Below, in pieces: positions 60,338 through 64,000 of a stretch of 64,000 nucleotides of DNA. The position numbers were made by a program, and so were the translations under genes. The notes beneath the pieces were generated by a model that saw nothing but the letters and a program-made list of their open reading frames with translations, made no database searches and was not told the origin of the DNA. Every line of letters starts with the position of its first letter. Position 1 is the stretch's first letter. Source of the DNA: JAEUMY01 sp031394355 (GTDB lineage: Bacteria; Pseudomonadota; Gammaproteobacteria; Burkholderiales; Usitatibacteraceae). The stretch is from contig JANNSU010000008.1 in NCBI GenBank assembly GCA_031394355.1, positions 124,001 to 188,000 on the forward strand, written 5' to 3'.

Positions 60338-60349
60338 GCGAATATTCGC
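60338..60349. repeat. GCGAATATTCGC palindrome copy 26 (perfect)
   Basis: Intergenic, 63 bp upstream of the next gene start at 60413. Confidence 0.95.
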
Positions 60350-60412
60350 ATTGCAACGCACTCATGACATCGGATGACATAGCATGTCGATTCACTGTCC
60401 TCCGGAGTCGTC

Positions 60413-60856
60413 ATGAATCGTCGCATCTGGGCCATCGGGCTCGGTCTCATCAGTCTCTTGTCTGCCGCCTTCGTGCGCGCCGATGTTCTCAAGGATGAAG
60501 CGGCGCTGCGCGAATTCGGCGACCGCGTCATGGCGCAGGTCGCGCGGGGTGAGCACGCCAAGGCGCATGAGATGCTGAAGCCCTACACATTGCAATCCCC
60601 GGAAGACTTCAAGTCCACCGTCGAAGCGAGCCAGACTTCACGCGCCCAGCACAGTGCGCGCTATGGCAAATCGGTGAGCTATGCGTTTGTCGGGCAGCGC
60701 AAGGTGGCGGAGTCGGTGCTGCGCCTCGTGTACATGGAAAAGACGGAAAAACACGCGCTGCCTTGGGCATTCATTTTCTACAAGACGCCCAAGGGCTGGA
60801 TGCTCTCCAGCTTTGGCTGGAATGACAGGCTGCCGCAGTTCTTCGAGTTGAATTGA
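60413..60856 (+). CDS. Hypothetical exported protein
   Basis: 147 residues. A signal peptide (AIGLGLISLLSAAFVRA) is followed by an alpha-rich start (DEAALREFGDRVMAQVARGEHAKAHEML) and a beta region (SVSYAFVGQRKVAESVLRLVYME, FIFYKTPKGWMLSSFGW). This resembles DUF4864-like or NTF2-like small periplasmic folds, without clear catalytic residues. ATG 60413 is well placed. Unassigned. Confidence 0.65.
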   Translation: MNRRIWAIGLGLISLLSAAFVRADVLKDEAALREFGDRVMAQVARGEHAKAHEMLKPYTLQSPEDFKSTVEASQTSRAQHSARYGKSVSYAFVGQRKVAESVLRLVYMEKTEKHALPWAFIFYKTPKGWMLSSFGWNDRLPQFFELN

Positions 60857-61038
60857 ACCGGCGTCAAGGCTCGGTCTGGCGGCTCGGTCTGGCGCGTTGT
60901 CTGTCACGGTAGCAAAGACTTGGCGTACGCAGTCGTACTGATCGGAGATTGCGGACGACTCGATATCGAATCGCAACGCCCTGCGCTCAGCCGGGCGGGT
61001 CAGCCCGATTCAGGACATCACCGGCCAGAACACATCTC

Positions 61039-62538
61039 ATGGTGCAGAATAGCGAGCAACGCACTCGTCACTTGCCTCACTCTCTCATGGCTGCATCCCC
61101 ACCGCCGACTGTTATCCCTACCGACCCGACAGCCGTCACGCCCACCAATGCACTGGGGGATTGGCGCCAGATCTCTGCACTGGTGGTGGATGACGAGCCC
61201 GGCATGCGGAACTTCATCGAGCGCGCCCTGCAATCGCGCTGCGGGCTGGTTGCGAGTGCAGCCAGCGCGGAGGAAGGTGCACGGTTGGTCGAGCGGCAGC
61301 ACTTCGACCTGGTCATCCTCGACATTGCGCTGCCTGGCAAGCATGGGGTGGAGTGGCTGAACGAATTGCGGGCGCAGGGATATGCGGGTGATGTGATTCT
61401 CATCACCGCCTTCTCGTCCATCGAGATGGCCATCGACGCGCTACGCGCAGGGGCCTCGGATTTCATCCTCAAGCCGTTCCGGGTCGATCAATTGCTCACC
61501 GCGATCAAGCGCTGCGCAGACCGTGCAGCATTGACGAGGCAGAACTTCGTGCTGCGCCGCGAGGTGGCAGAGATCACCGGCACCGAAGGCATCGAAGGGC
61601 TGGTTGGCGTGTCGGAGGCCATGCGATCGTTGACGCAGGTCATCAAGCGCCTGGCACCCATGCGTACCACCGTGTTGATTCAGGGCGAATCGGGCACCGG
61701 CAAGGAAGTGGCGGCGCGCGCGCTGCACAACATGGGGCCGGATGCACGCAAGCCCGCAGGCAGTCCTTTCGTGCCGCTGAATTGCGCGGCCATTTCACCG
61801 GAGCTGCTGGAGAGCGAGCTCTTCGGGCATGTGAGGGGTGCCTTCACGGGTGCCACATCGAATCACACGGGTCTGTTCTTCTATGCCCAGGGTGGCACGT
61901 TGTTCCTCGACGAGATCAGCGAGATGCCGTTGCCGTTGCAGTCCAAATTGCTGCGTGTACTGGAAGAAAGAAAGATCCGCCCGGTGGGCTCGGAAAAGGA
62001 GCTGTCCGTTGACGTCCGCATACTGGCCGCGACCAATCGCGACTTGCGCGAGGAGGTCGCTGCCGGCCGATTCAGGCAGGATCTTTTCTACCGGCTCGAT
62101 GTGCTGACGCTCCGCATTCCACCCTTGCGCGAGCGGCGCGAGGACATCGCCCCGCTGGCCAGGCACTTTCGCACCCAGCTTGCAGTCCAGCTTGGCCTTC
62201 CGCTGGCGGAGTGGAGCCGCGAGGACTTGGATGTCATGCAGGCCTATGACTGGCCGGGCAATGCGAGAGAGCTGCGCAACTTTGTCGAGCGTTCATTCAT
62301 CCTGGGTTACTTTCCCACCGACACCCTGAAACTTGCCGGTTTGCCGAAGCCGAACGCGCAGCTGTCGGGCGGACCGATCGAGACCATGGACGAGGTCGAG
62401 AAGCGGCATATTCTGGCGGTGCTGGAAGCAGTGGGCGGCAACAAGTCCGAAGCGGCGCGGCGTCTGGGCCTGTCGCGCAAGACCTTGGAGCGGAAGTGCA
62501 CCGAATGGGGTGTATCCGCCCGAAGCAGCCACACTTGA
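61039..62538 (+). CDS. NtrC-family sigma-54-dependent response regulator
   Basis: 499 residues. The receiver domain (residues 45-160) has the acidic pair in VVDDEPG and the phospho-Asp in VILDIALPG. The AAA+ domain has Walker A (GESGTGKE), the sigma-54 contact loop GAFTGAT and Walker B-like GGTLFLDEIS. A Fis-type helix-turn-helix ends the protein (GNKSEAARRLGLSRKTLERK). It activates sigma-54 promoters when phosphorylated. The sensor kinase begins 13 bp downstream. ATG 61039 is chosen; 61087 is an alternative. Confidence 0.93.
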   Translation: MVQNSEQRTRHLPHSLMAASPPPTVIPTDPTAVTPTNALGDWRQISALVVDDEPGMRNFIERALQSRCGLVASAASAEEGARLVERQHFDLVILDIALPGKHGVEWLNELRAQGYAGDVILITAFSSIEMAIDALRAGASDFILKPFRVDQLLTAIKRCADRAALTRQNFVLRREVAEITGTEGIEGLVGVSEAMRSLTQVIKRLAPMRTTVLIQGESGTGKEVAARALHNMGPDARKPAGSPFVPLNCAAISPELLESELFGHVRGAFTGATSNHTGLFFYAQGGTLFLDEISEMPLPLQSKLLRVLEERKIRPVGSEKELSVDVRILAATNRDLREEVAAGRFRQDLFYRLDVLTLRIPPLRERREDIAPLARHFRTQLAVQLGLPLAEWSREDLDVMQAYDWPGNARELRNFVERSFILGYFPTDTLKLAGLPKPNAQLSGGPIETMDEVEKRHILAVLEAVGGNKSEAARRLGLSRKTLERKCTEWGVSARSSHT

Positions 62539-62551
62539 GCGGGACTTTGGC

Positions 62552-64000
62552 GTGTCATTGACGGATCGCATCGCCCGGCGCATCGCGTCCTCGGTTCGGG
62601 CCAAGCTCGTGCTGCTGGTGCTGGCGCCTCTGCTGTTGGGTCTGCCCATCCTCATCGCGCTGGTCATCTACTGGGCCAACACCGCCTATGACCGCCTGCT
62701 CATCATCAAGATCAATGGCGATCTTGTCGCGGCGCAGAAATACTTCGAGCGGGTGACGGAGCTGGTTGGAAACGATTTGCAAGCACTCGCAAATTCCTCC
62801 CGGTTCGAGCGACAGTCGTTGAGTGATCCGGGCCTGAGCGCATTTCTGGAAAAGGAGCGTGGCGCTGCACGCTGGGACTTCCTGAATTTGCTTGATTCGA
62901 CTGGAAGAGTGCGTGCTGCCGCGAGGCGACAAGGTATGGGCGTCGACCAGTCCGGGTGGTCCGTTGTGGAGGCGGCCCGTACGGGTATTGCCCGTACCGG
63001 CATAGACATCTTTCCAGCCGAGGTGCTGCGCGAGCTCCACCCGGACCTTGCCGAGCGGGCTGCGCTGCCGCTGGTCGCGACACAGAACGCCGCACCCACC
63101 GACCGGGAGGTCGAGACCCGCGGCCTGGTGATTCACACGGCTGCGCCGCTGCAGAATGCGAAGGGCGAGCTTGTGGGCGTGTTGCAGGCCGGTGTGCTGC
63201 TGAATCGCAATCTGGAGTTTGTGGATCGCATCAACGACATCGTCTATCGGGAAGGTTCGCTGCCCGAGGGAAGCCACGGGACTGCCACGCTATTTCTGGA
63301 TGATGTGCGGATCAGCACCAACGTGCGCCTGTTCCAGGGCGAGCGGGCGTTGGGTACGCGGGTGTCACAGCGGGTGCGTGATCGCGTGCTGGGCGAGGGG
63401 CGGACGTGGCTCGCGCGCGCCTTCGTGGTGAAGGATTGGTATGTGTCGGGCTATGAACCCATTCTGGACACGACAGGCAACCGTGTCGGGATGCTGTATG
63501 TGGGCTATCTGGAAGCACCGTTCAGCAAGGCCAAGGTGGCAGGGCTTGCAGCGATCATTCTGGTATTCCTGCTCATCAGCGTGGCAGGCTGCGTGCTTTC
63601 GCTCTCCTTCGCAAGGCGAATCTTCAAGCCGTTGGAGCGCATGAACGAGACCATGAAGGCCGTGGAGCAGGGCAGCGATGGCGCGCGCGTGGGGGCGCTC
63701 GCCAGCACCGATGAAATCGGGCTGATCGCACGCGATCTGGATGGCCTGCTCGATACGGTTGCAAAACGGAATGTCGAGCTGAAGGAATATGCCGAGGGAC
63801 TGGATCGCAAAGTCGCCGAACGTACCGTGGAGCTGGAACAGGCCAACGTATCGCTCATTGCCGCGCAGCGTCAGCTCGTGATGGCCGAAAAGCTTGCCGC
63901 GATCGGCCAGCTCACGGCGGGTGTGGCGCATGAGATCAACAACCCGATTGCAGTGATCCAAGGCAACCTCGATCTGATGCGCAGCACGCTGGGCGAGCAG
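62552..64000 (+). CDS. Sensor histidine kinase (3' end beyond window)
   Basis: At least 483 residues from GTG 62552, running off the right edge. An N-terminal helix (LVLLVLAPLLLGLPILIALV) leads to a periplasmic Cache-like sensor domain (residues 45-310), a second helix (AIILVFLLISVAGCVLSL), a HAMP domain, and the HisKA start with the phospho-His in GVAHEINNPIAVIQGN. It is the NtrB-type partner of the preceding regulator. The ligand is unknown. The ATPase domain lies outside the window. Confidence 0.9.
   Translation, partial: MSLTDRIARRIASSVRAKLVLLVLAPLLLGLPILIALVIYWANTAYDRLLIIKINGDLVAAQKYFERVTELVGNDLQALANSSRFERQSLSDPGLSAFLEKERGAARWDFLNLLDSTGRVRAAARRQGMGVDQSGWSVVEAARTGIARTGIDIFPAEVLRELHPDLAERAALPLVATQNAAPTDREVETRGLVIHTAAPLQNAKGELVGVLQAGVLLNRNLEFVDRINDIVYREGSLPEGSHGTATLFLDDVRISTNVRLFQGERALGTRVSQRVRDRVLGEGRTWLARAFVVKDWYVSGYEPILDTTGNRVGMLYVGYLEAPFSKAKVAGLAAIILVFLLISVAGCVLSLSFARRIFKPLERMNETMKAVEQGSDGARVGALASTDEIGLIARDLDGLLDTVAKRNVELKEYAEGLDRKVAERTVELEQANVSLIAAQRQLVMAEKLAAIGQLTAGVAHEINNPIAVIQGNLDLMRSTLGEQ

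Noticed and set aside
776..60349. Palindrome copies as a CRISPR array or IS ends
   Set aside because: Spacing is irregular over tens of kilobases, there are no spacers of fixed length, no cas or transposase genes, and no target duplications.

Overview
This 64 kb window looks like ordinary chromosome of a moderately high-GC betaproteobacterium, probably of the Burkholderiales or a close relative. That is inferred from the gene families, the ssrA sequence, and local gene orders such as ppk/ppx/sixA and fabI/MaoC-Pta/ackA. No database search was possible, so the genus is left open. No phage, plasmid, IS element, CRISPR array or secretion locus was recognised. tmRNA is the only RNA gene seen.

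Layout. 1-3.4 kb: the tail of an unknown gene, a coupled FHA-membrane/trypsin-like protease pair and a glutathione transferase. 3.6-8 kb: polyphosphate metabolism (ppk divergent from ppx, then sixA). 8-10 kb: a DMT permease and ssrA, whose 3' end is duplicated 210 bp downstream. 10-16 kb: an S10-type peptidase lipoprotein with an EF-hand-like protein, an LrgA/LrgB pair, a frameshifted membrane gene and rsgA. 16-27 kb: phhB, an M48 protease, orn, a LytTR regulator, an acyltransferase, an AraC regulator, a MarR/MFS pair, a YpfJ-type metalloprotease and a PafA-like phosphatase. 27-36 kb: a repeat-rich exported protein, a membrane C13 (legumain-like) peptidase, glnS, a J-domain-like/trypsin fusion, an MFS permease and a broken brnT with intact brnA. 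36-44 kb: trhA and many single-gene enzymes (GFA, NTF2-like, GNAT, VOC, desaturase, P-loop kinase, LysM). 44-53 kb: rraB-like gene, the ackA/pta/fabI operon, hydrolases, a thioredoxin-like protein and a LuxR/DUF4199/VOC set. 53-64 kb: an AraC regulator, a degenerate GGDEF protein, a TonB receptor with a two-part beta-propeller phytase, and an NtrC-type response regulator with its sensor kinase, which runs off the window.

The most striking signal is not a gene. A 12-bp perfect palindrome, GCGAATATTCGC, occurs 22 times, with four more copies carrying one mismatch. An independent-base model at 60% GC predicts about 0.003 copies. Fourteen perfect copies are intergenic, many of them 2-40 bp past a stop codon, and some sit in longer hairpins or a terminator. 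The other eight lie inside genes, where the site is read in all three frames as A-N-I-R, x-E-Y-S or R-I-F-A. It behaves like a highly iterated palindrome (compare HIP1 of cyanobacteria) or an uptake or nucleoid signal. Its function cannot be read from the sequence.

Functional themes: phosphate handling appears three times (ppk/ppx, a PafA-like phosphatase, and phytase with a TonB receptor). Acetyl-CoA/acetate and fatty-acid metabolism are joined in one operon. Several membrane-tethered or secreted proteases are fused or coupled to signalling-type domains (FHA, J-like).
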